This document shows, one piece after another, positions 1-10,300 of a stretch of DNA of 64,000 bases; within the stretch, counting starts at the first letter, position 1; every line of letters starts with the position of its first letter. The position numbers and the translations under genes were made by a program. This DNA comes from HGM04593 sp045636545 (GTDB taxonomy: Bacteria > Bacteroidota > Bacteroidia > Bacteroidales > Bacteroidaceae), in the NCBI GenBank assembly GCA_045636545.1, contig JAZTXR010000095.1:21351-85350 (forward strand), written 5' to 3'. A model generated the notes under the pieces. The model worked only from the letters and a program-made list of their open reading frames with translations, ran no database searches and was not told where the DNA came from.

Positions 1-441
1 AATGGTGACAAAGTCGAACTTTGATGCAAGTTCACGGTCAAAGTCGTTGGCTGTTACAACAACGTCCTTATCCTCGGCAAAGCGGCGTGCGCTGTCCTTC
101 ACAATGGCAAAAGCCTCGGGCAGAGCCTCGTCAAGAGCCTTGTCAAGTTTCTCAAGAACCTCCTTCTCCAGCTTGTCGATCTGCGCAAAGACTGCTTCGC
201 GCTTCTCAAGCTCGGTCTCCTCGATGCTTGCCTTCAGAGCCTCAATCCTTGCACGCTCCTCGGTTACAGTACTCTGTATTCTTGACTTCAATGCAGCCGA
301 TGCTGCACGCAACTCGTCATTGCTCAGCGCCGATATCTTTGGATATGCGGCCTTAACCTTTTCAACCCAAGGCTGAATCTCCTTCATGTCGCGGCTTGCC
401 TTGTTGCCGAAAATCTTACTTATAAATTCGTTGAATCCCAT
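1..441 (-). CDS. secA: SecA preprotein translocase ATPase, N-terminal fragment
   Basis: The first 147 codons of a minus-strand gene that runs off the left edge. The protein opens MGFNEFISKIFGNK and continues with an acidic helical stretch (KEIQPWVEKVKAAYPKISAL), which matches the N terminus of Bacteroidales SecA, the ATPase that drives proteins through SecYEG. The Walker motifs lie outside the window. The start is the ATG whose complement is at 439-441. A TACCTTTG promoter box for this strand lies at 497-504, which gives a leader of about 50 nt. No convincing -33 box was seen. Identification rests on N-terminal resemblance only. Confidence 0.85.
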   Translation of the reverse strand, partial: MGFNEFISKIFGNKASRDMKEIQPWVEKVKAAYPKISALSNDELRAASAALKSRIQSTVTEERARIEALKASIEETELEKREAVFAQIDKLEKEVLEKLDKALDEALPEAFAIVKDSARRFAEDKDVVVTANDFDRELASKFDFVTI

Positions 442-496
442 ATAATGTTGTTTTTTATTCTTTGGCATGGCGCAGACTTGTGTGCGCTATTACCCG

Positions 497-504
497 CAAA
501 GGTA
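497..504 (-). promoter_or_regulatory. -7 box upstream of secA
   Basis: On the minus strand this reads TACCTTTG, a full match to the Bacteroidales TAnnTTTG box, about 55 bp before the secA start. No TTTG box is visible at the expected distance. Confidence 0.5.
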
Positions 505-678
505 ATGATATTTTGTTAAACTCTCCTTATATAATGCACATTAAATTTGACATTTCTCATTTATCCTCTTGCAAAAAGTGTGCCAAAGCATAAACTTTAG
601 TTCCCTTTGGCAGATTTTGTGCAAAAACTGCCAAAAATAAATTAAAAAAATCCTATCTTCGCAGAAAATGAATTTTCT

Positions 679-2514
679 ATGAAAAGGATATCTTTTGCAG
701 TTTTTTCGTCGTTGTTGCTCTCTTTGGCATCGTGCGGCGGTGGTGAGAAGGTCTATTATGCACGTGATTTCGGTATCGTGCCGGGTACGGGCGAGGATAT
801 GACCGAGGAGTTTGCAAAGGCTTTTGAGACCATCAAGGCCGAGTGCAGGGGCGAGGTCAAGGCCGCGTTGGTCGTTGACTGCGGCGAGTACGATTTCTAT
901 CCCGACAGTGCCCTTGTGCGTGAATACTATGTGTCGAACCACGACCAGGACAATCCCAAGCGTGTGGCAATAGCGCTCGAGGGAATGAAAAATTTTACTC
1001 TCAAAAACCGCCCCACGCATAGAGGTAGCGAATATGTCAACTTGATGATGAATGGCCGTATGTTGCCGGTGGCTATGGTCGGCTGTGAAAATTGTACGTT
1101 GGACGGTATCGCAGCAGATACACGCGTGCCACAGATTACTCAGGTAGAGGTGCTTGAGAATGCCGGCGGTTATATAACATACCGCATTGCGCCATACGTG
1201 AACTACCGCATCGACAACGGTCGTCTTGTTGTCTATGGCAGCAACTGGGAGTTCGTACCAAGTTGGGGTATAGCATTCGAGGGCGATACAAAGCATATCA
1301 TATACACCACAAGCGACATCGGTGTCGGTACATCGGGAGTCGAGGAAGTCGCTCCTCGCGTAATCCGTGCGCCATGGAACGATGCGCGACTTGTCCCGGG
1401 CAGCGTAATAGCCATGCGCTCTTATGCCCGTCCCACACCCGGAATTTTTGTTACCGAGTGCAAGAATACAACCCTGTTGAACTCATGGGTGTTCTATGCC
1501 GAGGGTATGGGTTTGCTCGCGCAGATGAGCGAGAATATCACACTTGACGGTTTCAGAGTATCATTGCGCGACAACGAACGCTATTTTACTACACAGGCTG
1601 ATGCGACACACTTCTCGGGCTGCAAGGGTAAGATTATCTCAGTCAACGGCTTGTATGAGGGAATGATGGACGATGCAATCAATGTTCACGGCACCTATCT
1701 GCGCGTGGTAGAGCGCCTCGATGACAATACATTAGTGGGCCGTTACATGCACGGCCAGGCCTACGGCTTCTATTGGGGTGGTGCGGGCGACAGTGTGCAG
1801 TTCGTGCGTTCCGACGTGATGGAGATTACCGGGGGGAACCGCATTGTTGAGATTGCGCCTCATGACAAGGAGCAGCTTGCCGGCTGCAAGGAGTTCAAGA
1901 TAAGGTTCGAGAAGCCTCTGCCGGCCGACATTGCAAACGGCAAATATGGCATTGAGAACCTGGAGTGGACTCCCGAGGTCTATTTTGCAGGCAATACAAT
2001 ACGTAACAACCGTGCACGCGGCGCGCTGTTCAGCACTCCAAAGAGCACCCTTGTCGAGGATAACCTCTTTGACCACACTTCGGGTACTGCAATCCTGCTC
2101 TGTGGTGACTGTAACGGCTGGTTCGAGACGGGCGCCTGCCGCGATGTGGTTATCCGTAACAACCGATTTGTCAATGCTCTCACAAGTATGTTCCAGTTCA
2201 CTAACGGTATAATCTCCATTTACCCCGAGATTCCCGACCTGGCATCACAGACCAAATATTTCCACGGTGGCAATGGCAAGGGTGTCGTTATTGAAAATAA
2301 TGTCTTTGAGACCTTTGATGCTCCAATTGTCTATGCAAAATCACTCGATGGTCTTGTGTTCCGTGGCAACAAAGTAGTGCAGAACAATGACTTTGCGCCA
2401 TTCCACTGGAACAGATACCGTTTCTTGCTCGACAAGGTGACAAATGTAACCATTGAGAATAATGACTTCTCCAACGGCTTCGATGAGTCAAAGGATGTAA
2501 TGTACCGTAATTGA
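679..2514 (+). CDS. GH110 alpha-1,3-galactosidase lipoprotein
   Basis: 611 residues, the usual length for family GH110, the exo-alpha-1,3-galactosidases of gut Bacteroides that remove terminal galactose from blood-group B and linear B structures. A type II signal peptide ends in the lipobox LASC, so the mature protein should be a lipid-anchored enzyme. The body is a right-handed parallel beta-helix with repeated short strands (for example VVIRNNRFVNAL, VVIENNVFETFD, VTIENNDF). Recognisable family stretches include TAILLCGDCNGWFETGAC, IISIYPEIPDL and APFHWNRYRFL near residues 470-590. Whether it is the branched-only or the linear-plus-branched subtype cannot be told by eye. The stop codon overlaps the next start by one base (TGATG), suggesting co-translation. 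Confidence 0.9.
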   Translation: MKRISFAVFSSLLLSLASCGGGEKVYYARDFGIVPGTGEDMTEEFAKAFETIKAECRGEVKAALVVDCGEYDFYPDSALVREYYVSNHDQDNPKRVAIALEGMKNFTLKNRPTHRGSEYVNLMMNGRMLPVAMVGCENCTLDGIAADTRVPQITQVEVLENAGGYITYRIAPYVNYRIDNGRLVVYGSNWEFVPSWGIAFEGDTKHIIYTTSDIGVGTSGVEEVAPRVIRAPWNDARLVPGSVIAMRSYARPTPGIFVTECKNTTLLNSWVFYAEGMGLLAQMSENITLDGFRVSLRDNERYFTTQADATHFSGCKGKIISVNGLYEGMMDDAINVHGTYLRVVERLDDNTLVGRYMHGQAYGFYWGGAGDSVQFVRSDVMEITGGNRIVEIAPHDKEQLAGCKEFKIRFEKPLPADIANGKYGIENLEWTPEVYFAGNTIRNNRARGALFSTPKSTLVEDNLFDHTSGTAILLCGDCNGWFETGACRDVVIRNNRFVNALTSMFQFTNGIISIYPEIPDLASQTKYFHGGNGKGVVIENNVFETFDAPIVYAKSLDGLVFRGNKVVQNNDFAPFHWNRYRFLLDKVTNVTIENNDFSNGFDESKDVMYRN

Positions 2515-4157
2515 TGACGTTGCTGCATCGCTTTGAATCGGATATATCGGTTGTTGAGGCGCCTCAGCGCTTCAACAACCCTTTTTACTATTCGCCACAC
2601 GCTCTTTGTGTTGTGGCAGCCGATGAAGTACGCTCAATGCTTTCGCTTGACAGCGTCCTTGCTGCCGATGCCGCAAGGGGTAAGATGTTCGGTGTCCTTG
2701 TGGTGCGTGACGGTGACGGCAAACTCGGTTTCCTTGCAGCCTTTTCAGGTCTGCTTGCCGGCAGGAACCGTGTTCCGGGTTTTGTACCGCCGGTTTTCGA
2801 TATGCAGTCGCCGGGCGGCTATTTCAAACAGGAAGAAGCTGGAATTACGGCCTTGAACATGAGAATCAAGGATGTTGAGTGTAGTGATGGATATATGGCT
2901 GCCATTGCGGCTGTTGCCCATGTAAAGCAAGAAATGGAAATAGAACTTGCCGCTATGCGCAATACTATGCGCCTTTCCAGACAACGTCGCAATGAGCTAC
3001 GTGCGGCGGAGGTACTCGCAGCCGACGAAGAGGCTGCTTTGGTGCGAGAGAGCCAGTTCCAGAAGGCCGAACTCAAACGCGCTACGGCAAGGTGGCAAAA
3101 CAGGATAGCCGAATGCGAGGCCGTGGTCGCTCCATTCAAAGCCTCGATTGTGGCAATGAAAGAGGAACGCAAACGCCGTTCTGCTGCACTGCAGCGCTGG
3201 CTTTTCGAGCAGTTCAAGGTGCTGAATGCTTATGGTCACGAAAAGAGCCTGCTCGATATTTTTGCCCATCATTCGGGTATTCTTCCGCCCGGTGGGGCAG
3301 GGGAATGTGCTGCGCCCAAACTACTGCAGTACGCCTATCTGAACTCCTTGACACCCATTGCGGTGGCCGAGTTCTGGGTTGGAGCATCGCCCACAGGCGA
3401 GGTACGCCGCGATGGGTGTTTCTATGGTGCCTGCAAAAGCAAGTGTGAACCGATATTGGGCTTTATGCTTCAGGGGCTTGATGTCGAGGAGAGTGCGCTC
3501 GAAAAGGGTGGTGATATAAACAGTCCGGAGATAGTGTACGAGGATGATTGCATTGTTGTTGTGAACAAATCCCCGGGGGTACTCTCTGTGCCGGGTGTGG
3601 TTGGTGGAACGTCGGTCCAGCAGTGGTTGCGTGATGAGTATCTGCACAGCAATGAGCTCTTTGTGGTGCATCGTCTTGATATGGCCACGTCGGGGTTGCT
3701 TGTGGCTGCAAAATCTATGGAGGCATGCAAGGAACTGCAACGTCAGTTCGCTATGCGCGAGGTGAAAAAGCAGTACACGGCAATTCTTGAGGGTGTGCCG
3801 CCGAGGAACGATGGTGTCATCGAACTTCCTCTTTCGGCCGACTATGAGAACCGTCCGCGGCAAAAGGTTGACTTTACCAGTGGCAAGCCGGCGGTGACAC
3901 GTTACAGGGTTGTCGACACTGTTGAACGTGGCGGGCAGCGGTGTGCTGTCGTCTGCTTTGAGCCGTTGACAGGTCGCACCCACCAGCTGCGTGTCCATGC
4001 GGCACACAAGGATGGGCTTGACTGTCCCATTGTGGGCGATGCCCTCTATGGCGCGGCAGGCGAAAGACTTATGTTGCATGCTTCCTGCATATCTTTTTTT
4101 CATCCTGTAAATAAAGAAATTATAGAGTTGGAGTGTAAATGTGATTTTTTTTGCTAA
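2514..4157 (+). CDS. RluA-family RNA pseudouridine synthase with long N-terminal extension
   Basis: 547 residues from the ATG at 2514; a TTG one codon earlier is possible but less likely. The C-terminal ~220 residues are a standard RluA-type catalytic domain: VYEDDCIVVVNKSPG, then HRLDMATSGLLV with the catalytic Asp at about residue 389, and GRTHQLRVHAAH. The N-terminal ~330 residues contain a charged helical/coiled-coil stretch (about 130-230) and a conserved-looking GILPPGGAGECAAPKLLQYA segment. This long architecture is common in Bacteroidetes RluA paralogues. The target uridine (rRNA or tRNA) cannot be read from the sequence. It directly follows the GH110 gene with a 1-nt overlap, though the functions appear unrelated. 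Confidence 0.9.
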   Translation: MTLLHRFESDISVVEAPQRFNNPFYYSPHALCVVAADEVRSMLSLDSVLAADAARGKMFGVLVVRDGDGKLGFLAAFSGLLAGRNRVPGFVPPVFDMQSPGGYFKQEEAGITALNMRIKDVECSDGYMAAIAAVAHVKQEMEIELAAMRNTMRLSRQRRNELRAAEVLAADEEAALVRESQFQKAELKRATARWQNRIAECEAVVAPFKASIVAMKEERKRRSAALQRWLFEQFKVLNAYGHEKSLLDIFAHHSGILPPGGAGECAAPKLLQYAYLNSLTPIAVAEFWVGASPTGEVRRDGCFYGACKSKCEPILGFMLQGLDVEESALEKGGDINSPEIVYEDDCIVVVNKSPGVLSVPGVVGGTSVQQWLRDEYLHSNELFVVHRLDMATSGLLVAAKSMEACKELQRQFAMREVKKQYTAILEGVPPRNDGVIELPLSADYENRPRQKVDFTSGKPAVTRYRVVDTVERGGQRCAVVCFEPLTGRTHQLRVHAAHKDGLDCPIVGDALYGAAGERLMLHASCISFFHPVNKEIIELECKCDFFC

Positions 4158-4162
4158 TTTTG
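4128..4162 (+). promoter_or_regulatory. Candidate promoter for the GH123 gene
   Basis: TAATTTTG at 4155-4162 fits TAnnTTTG. The nearest TTG (4128-4130) is 24 bp upstream, longer than usual. The boxes lie in the last codons of the pseudouridine synthase gene, and the leader would be about 63 nt. Confidence 0.4.
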
Positions 4163-4231
4163 CAAAATTATGTACAAACACACACGCTTTGTGTGTCACT
4201 TATTTGAATTGAAAAACTTAAATATTAATCT

Positions 4232-7200
4232 ATGAAACTGAAATCAATCCTTTATTCGGCATTGACCGCTGTGTGTGTTTGCGCGGGCGCGCAGGCGCAG
4301 GGCGACTACTATGTCAGGTATGGTGCTGATGTGAATGTGGCACACCCGACACATTATCCCAAAGCTGTTGGTGTTGCGAATGTGAGAGGTGACCAGCAGG
4401 TGCTCGACAATATTGCAACCGCACCACGTTGTGCGGCATACTTTGACAGGACATCGACTCTCTTTGAGGTGAAGAGTGGCGAGACAATCACTCCGCTGAT
4501 TACCATCAACGGTGCGTGGATGCACGGCTATGTATATGTCGACTGGAACAACAACAGGCAGTTCGATGTGAACGTGACCGGTGAAGGCCCTTACATAAAA
4601 GGCGAAGGCAATGAACTCATGTGCTGGTCGCTTTACAGCCACAATGGCAACGGCGAGAACGGTTGGAACAGTGCCGGCCTCTATCAGGGTAACGGTGATG
4701 TCCTCGCTCCCGGCTCATTCCGTGTTCCCGAGGGGCTTGAGGTGGGTTCTACCTACCGCATGCGTTATGCAATCCAATGGAACAGTATAGACCCGACAGG
4801 CTCATACGCCAATTTCATCAGCGACGGTGCGGCAATCATCGATGTCACACTCAAGATTTCAGGTATCGCATCCGAGGATGAACTTAATGTCTATCCCATC
4901 AACGATTATGCCGAGCCTCGTGTGGGTACCAAGCCCGATGAGGCTGCATGGAATGCATTGCCCGCAGGCCTCAATGCTACTTGGGCTTCGCGCGATGTAC
5001 ACTACAAACTGCACGAGGTTCCCCAGGTTGCACAGAAGAACGAGGCAACAATCCATGCATGGAAGGGCGAGCGTGCGAACATTCAGGCTCTGCTCTACAG
5101 CAAGAGCGACCAGGATACACTTTCTGTGCGCATGACAGAATGGCAGAAGAACGGCAAGGCTACAGGAATCAACGGTGGCGATGCACGTTTTGTGAACTAT
5201 GTGATTACCGATGACTATGTTTCATGCGGCAACCACCCTATGACACTCCCGCAGTGGCTTGTTGCCGATGTCATTGACCAGGACAAACCGCATGCTGTTC
5301 CCGCAATGGAAACACGCCCTGTGTGGTGCAGCATTGAGGTCCCCCGCGACATTGAGGCCGGTGAATACGCAACCGCCCTTGAGGTGGTCGATGCCGACGG
5401 TAATTTGGTAAAGAGCCTTGCACTTACAGTCAACGTGAATTCTCGCTCGCTGCCGACTGTTGCCGAGCAGAAATTCCATCTCGATTTCTGGCAGCAGCCA
5501 TACGCCATCAGCCGTTACTATGGTGTTGAGCGTTGGAGCGAGGAGCACTACGAGGCACTGCGCCCCTATCTGCAGGCACTTGGCCGTGCCGGTCAGCGTG
5601 TTGTCAGCGCAATTCTCTTCTATGAGCCATGGGGCGAGCAGACACATGACCTCTTTGACCCGATGGTGCAGACAACAAAAAAGAGCAACGGAACATGGGA
5701 ATATGACTATACGGTGTTCGACAGGTATGTAGAACTCTGCGCCGAATACGGCATCACAAAGCAGATAAACTGCTTCAGCATGTTGCCATGGGATATGAGT
5801 TTCCGTTATTTCGATGAGGCTTCGAACGGCTACAAGACACTCTCTACGACATACTCTTCACCGGAATACCGCGAACTGTGGACAAGTTTCCTCACGGCTT
5901 TCAAGGCACACTTGCTGCAGAAAGGGTGGTTCGAGAAGACTGTAATTGCTGTCGATGAACGTGGCGAGGCTGCAATGCTCAAGGCTCATGAGATTGCCAA
6001 TGCCCTTGGCTTCAAGATGGCCTTGGCGGGCAACTACCATGGTTCGCTCAGCGATATCCTGCACGACAAGTGTGTACAGCTTGGTCAGGAGCACTATTTT
6101 ACAGCTGCGCAGCTTGCCGACCGCAAGTCGAAGAACCGTGTCACCACATTCTACACCAGCTGCGCTAACAGCGAACCCAACATCTATACCAATTCCCTGC
6201 CGGCAGAGGCTGCCTATCTGCCAATCTATGCGGCAAAGATGAATCTTGACGGCTATCTGCACTGGGCTTGGTGTAACTGGGACGAGCATCCGCTCACCGA
6301 CAGCCGTTTCCGCAAGTTCGGTTCGGGCGACACCTACTGCTACTATCCAGGCAACCGCTCAAGCGTGCGTTTTGAGCGCCTCATCGAGGGCATCCATCAG
6401 TACGAGAAGATACAGATTCTCAAAGAGGAGTACAAGGACAATGAGGATAAACTTGCCGATTTGCAGGCACTGCTTGGCCGCTTCACCGGTGGTATTGCAG
6501 GAACAGAATGTGCAGCTCTTGTAAACGACCTTGAGGATTTCCTCAATGGCAAAGAGGTAGATATTCCCGAGCCCGAGAATGTCCCAAGTGGATATTACCA
6601 CCTTGTAAACAGGGATGTAGCGCGCTACGAGCATCTTTATAACGATGCCACCCTGAACGGTAACAGCTTGAAAATAACAATGCAGTCCGATACAAAAGTC
6701 AACACCAACAACGGTATATGGCTTTTGAAGGCAAAAAGGAACGGCAAGTTCGATATAAAGAATGGCGATGGAAACCCCATTGTTGCCGGTGGCGCAAACG
6801 GTGCTTCAATTCTTGGTTCATACTCAGAGCTTACAGTCGGCAGCTCGTTCGATGCAAACGGTTATCATTACTACTATTTTACCGAGGCTCTCAACTGTTC
6901 CAATGCAACATCAGCCTTCAAGGTTAGCGATATTCCCTGCCTTACAACATGGTTGTCGGGTGGTGCCAACAAAGCCGACAACCAGTGGCGCCTTGAGCCC
7001 GTTGATATGGAGGGCAAGAGCGTATATGATGTGGTTATAGAGGGCAATGCCGATGCATACGTTACATTCAATGGCGGTTATGCCTTCAATGGCGGTTTCT
7101 TTATAACGTCATCAGTCATGGATGCTTCGGGGCTGTCTGTATGCGTTGACGGCAAAATTTTGGATGGTGCCGAGATCAAAGTCTCGGGAAAGACAATCAA

Positions 7201-7345
7201 GGTTATTGCCGGCCAGACCTGTATAAATGACCTCAATGCAGGTAATGACGGGGATAAAGCCGTCTATGACCTCAATGGCCGCAGAATGGAAGCACCGCTT
7301 AAGGGTATCTGCATCATCGACGGTGTCAAGACAATTGTCAAGTAA
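4232..7345 (+). CDS. Secreted GH123/DUF4091 beta-N-acetylgalactosaminidase-like protein with GEVED-like and C-terminal sorting modules
   Basis: 1037 residues. Signal peptide ~1-22 (ending GAQAQ). Residues ~25-215 form a GEVED-like beta domain (VYVDWNNNRQFD, RYAIQWNSIDPTG). Residues ~225-770 hold the GH123 N domain and DUF4091 barrel, with HLDFWQQPYAISRYYGVERW and a neighbouring acid pair D575-E576 in VIAVDERGE. In GH123 an Asp-Glu pair supports substrate-assisted catalysis on beta-GalNAc. Residues ~785-996 are a module repeated at the N terminus of the next protein. The tail (YDLNGRRM...GVKTIVK) is a degenerate short sorting signal of the type IX-related kind. The next gene starts 35 bp downstream, so the two are probably one transcript. 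GalNAc specificity is inferred from the family. Confidence 0.82.
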   Translation: MKLKSILYSALTAVCVCAGAQAQGDYYVRYGADVNVAHPTHYPKAVGVANVRGDQQVLDNIATAPRCAAYFDRTSTLFEVKSGETITPLITINGAWMHGYVYVDWNNNRQFDVNVTGEGPYIKGEGNELMCWSLYSHNGNGENGWNSAGLYQGNGDVLAPGSFRVPEGLEVGSTYRMRYAIQWNSIDPTGSYANFISDGAAIIDVTLKISGIASEDELNVYPINDYAEPRVGTKPDEAAWNALPAGLNATWASRDVHYKLHEVPQVAQKNEATIHAWKGERANIQALLYSKSDQDTLSVRMTEWQKNGKATGINGGDARFVNYVITDDYVSCGNHPMTLPQWLVADVIDQDKPHAVPAMETRPVWCSIEVPRDIEAGEYATALEVVDADGNLVKSLALTVNVNSRSLPTVAEQKFHLDFWQQPYAISRYYGVERWSEEHYEALRPYLQALGRAGQRVVSAILFYEPWGEQTHDLFDPMVQTTKKSNGTWEYDYTVFDRYVELCAEYGITKQINCFSMLPWDMSFRYFDEASNGYKTLSTTYSSPEYRELWTSFLTAFKAHLLQKGWFEKTVIAVDERGEAAMLKAHEIANALGFKMALAGNYHGSLSDILHDKCVQLGQEHYFTAAQLADRKSKNRVTTFYTSCANSEPNIYTNSLPAEAAYLPIYAAKMNLDGYLHWAWCNWDEHPLTDSRFRKFGSGDTYCYYPGNRSSVRFERLIEGIHQYEKIQILKEEYKDNEDKLADLQALLGRFTGGIAGTECAALVNDLEDFLNGKEVDIPEPENVPSGYYHLVNRDVARYEHLYNDATLNGNSLKITMQSDTKVNTNNGIWLLKAKRNGKFDIKNGDGNPIVAGGANGASILGSYSELTVGSSFDANGYHYYYFTEALNCSNATSAFKVSDIPCLTTWLSGGANKADNQWRLEPVDMEGKSVYDVVIEGNADAYVTFNGGYAFNGGFFITSSVMDASGLSVCVDGKILDGAEIKVSGKTIKVIAGQTCINDLNAGNDGDKAVYDLNGRRMEAPLKGICIIDGVKTIVK

Positions 7346-7380
7346 ACAGTTTCTGATAATAATTCCAAATAGTTATAATA

Positions 7381-10300
7381 ATGAGAAAAATTACTTTTTT
7401 GTTCCTCTCTTTGTTCATTGCTGCAAGTGCAATGGCAATTGAGAATGTAACCACGGGTTACTATCATTTGATTGGTAGGGATACAAGCCGTAGTGAGCAT
7501 CTTTACAACAATGCTCTGCATAACGGCAACAGTCTCAAATTTACCTTGCAATCAAATGAAATAGTGAATACCAACAATGGTATTTGGTATATTACAGTGA
7601 AGGATGACGGCAAACTCGGCATCAAGAATGGTGACGGACAGCCTGTTGTTGCCGGTGCCAACTGGGGCGGCTCAATTGCCGGCTCTTTCACAGAACTTAC
7701 CATTGCCGGTACTGCCGATGTGAATGATTACCGTTACTACTATTTCAACGAGGCGCTGAACTGTACAAACGGAAGCGTGAACTTCAAGATTGGTGGAGCC
7801 GATTTCCTTACCACTTGGAGTGATGGTGGTTCTGCCAATGACAACCAGTGGCGTTTTGAGCCTGTTGACGTGGAGGGCAAGAGCATCTACAGTGTGGTTG
7901 TTGAGGGTAATGCCGATGCATACGTTACATTCGACGGCGGTTATGCTTTCAATGGCGGTTTCTTCATTACAGATTCTGAAATCAGCGCTTCACAGTTGAC
8001 TGTAGGCGTTTTCGGCAATGTATTGAAAAGTGCCGATGTCAATATTGAGGGCAATACAATCACTGTGACAAATGTTCAGGCACTTGAGACTCCTGTAAAG
8101 CAGGACTTGTACAACACAAGCAAGGGTGACGGTATCATTCCTCCCTACCGCATCCCCGGTATCACAACTGCAAGCAACGGTCGCCTGATTACAGCGGCAG
8201 CGCGCCTTGTCTGCGGTACCGACCCGGGTTATGGTCAGGTCGATGTCGTATGCCGCACCAGTGACGACCATGGCAAGACATGGAGCAATATGATTGACGT
8301 TGCAGTAGGTACAGGCCGCACATCGGCAACTGTGAACTATTTCGACACAGCTTTCGGTGACCCTGCAATTGTTGCCGACCGCACAAGTGGTGAGGTGCTC
8401 ATCATAGCTGTGGCAGGTTGTACCGTCTATGCCAACGGCAACACCACACGTCAGAACCCCAATATGATTGCCACAATCCTCAGCAAGGACAATGGTAAGA
8501 CATGGGAAGAACCAATTAATGTGACCGAGGATATCTATAGCCTCTTCGATTCAGGCAACCCCATCCAATCGGCATTCGTGGGTGGAGGTAAGGTCTTCCA
8601 GAGCCGTATTGTAAAGAAAGACAAATACTACCGTCTCTATGCTGCCATGTGTGCACGTCCCAACGGTAACCGCGTAATCTATTCCGATGACTTCGGAAAG
8701 ACTTGGCATGCCCTTGGCGGCGCATCGGCACTCCCGGCCCCCGGTGGTGACGAACCCAAGTGCGAGGAGATGCCCGACGGTCGCGTAATCCTCTCAAGCC
8801 GTGTAGGTGGTGGTCGCATATACAATATCTACACCTATAGCAACACCCTGACAGGTGAAGGCTCTTGGAGCACAGATGTAAAGAGCACATTTGCGGGTTC
8901 AGGTCTTGTTCCCGGCGGCAACTCAACCAATGGCGAGATTCTCATTGTTCCTGTGCAGCGCAACAGCGACAAAAAAGAGATGTATCTTGCCCTGCAGTCA
9001 CTCCCCACAGGCGGTGGCCGCACCAATGTGGGTATTTTCTACAAGGAACTCACTGACTTCAGCGACATTAACAGCGTTGAGAATTTTGCAAACGATTGGA
9101 ACGGCTTCTTCCAGGTGAGCAACACCTCATCGGCATACAGTTCAATGGACCTGCAGGCCGATGACCGCATCGGTTTCATATATGAGGAGACACTCACTGG
9201 CTTCGGTAGGCGTGACAATCCTGTATCTACAAGCTTCCCCAATGGCGAGGGACAGCACAACTTCGACGGTTTCGACAATATCTATGTGGCATACGAGCTG
9301 GAATACATTACAAATGGTGCATATAGCATCAAACGCGATGTCAACCGTCGTACATTCGTTAAGGAGTACTTTACCGCGGTTGCTGCCGATAAGTCCGATA
9401 TCGTGAAGTCTAATGTTGCAACTGCGCTTGAGGCATTGAGTACAGAGCCTACAACAGCCGAGATTGACAATATCTACGCTATACTTGCCAGCGATGGTCC
9501 TGTTTATGTTACAGATGTTGACGGTTTCGAGAACGGTAAGATTTATACATTTGTGACAGCACGTGGCTGGATGGGTGCAAAGGCCGACAACAACAAGGTG
9601 ATATCTACTGCATACACAGCAAACGGCGTGACAGGCAGCAAGGATGATGCAAACTTCCAGTGGACTGTCTACAAGTCAGAGAATGACAACTATTATCTCT
9701 ACAACATCGGTAAGGAGATGTTTATGGGTGTAGAGAGCGGCAACAACACCGCCGTGCCTTTTGTGGCAACTCCTGCGGGCAAGAACCTTACTTTCAAGAA
9801 ATCCGTAGATACCGCCTATCCGATTATGTTCTCTACAGACAATGCCGGTGTTGTGAACCACTCTGCAAATCACGCATCGGGTCTTATAACATGGACCGGC
9901 GGATGGAATAATCCCAATGATGGCGGCAGTAACCATCAGGTAGAACTTGTGGGTGTCCTTGACAATGAGACTCTTGCAGGTATTGCAGAAATTGTAGCTG
10001 CATACGAGTTGGACAACACATCGGCTGTTGCCGAACTTGATGCTGCAATTGCTAAGGCGAAGGCATTGTTCAGTAGCATTGTTGTTGGTTCTGGAATGGG
10101 CGAATATACTGCAACTGATGCAGAGTATGCTGATAAGTTCAGTGCTATTGAGGCTTTCCGTCAGGCAATACAGTCGACCAATACCCCAACCCCAGCCCAG
10201 GTTGAGGCCAAGACTGCCGAGGTGAACGCTCTTATCGCATCATTCCAGCTGAACTTGCCTGTTGCCGGAAAGTACTACCGCATTAAGGCTGTTGCTGGCT

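Noticed and set aside
654..661. TATCTTCG as promoter of the GH110 gene
   Set aside because: It would leave a leader of only ~11 nt and has no -33 box at a suitable distance, so it was not listed as a feature.
541..1296. 251-codon open frame on the minus strand
   Set aside because: It lies antisense to the GH110 gene, has no family resemblance or signal features, and is a by-product of the real frame.
3321..4199. 292-codon minus-strand frame
   Set aside because: Antisense to the RluA catalytic domain, whose sense-strand motifs are intact.
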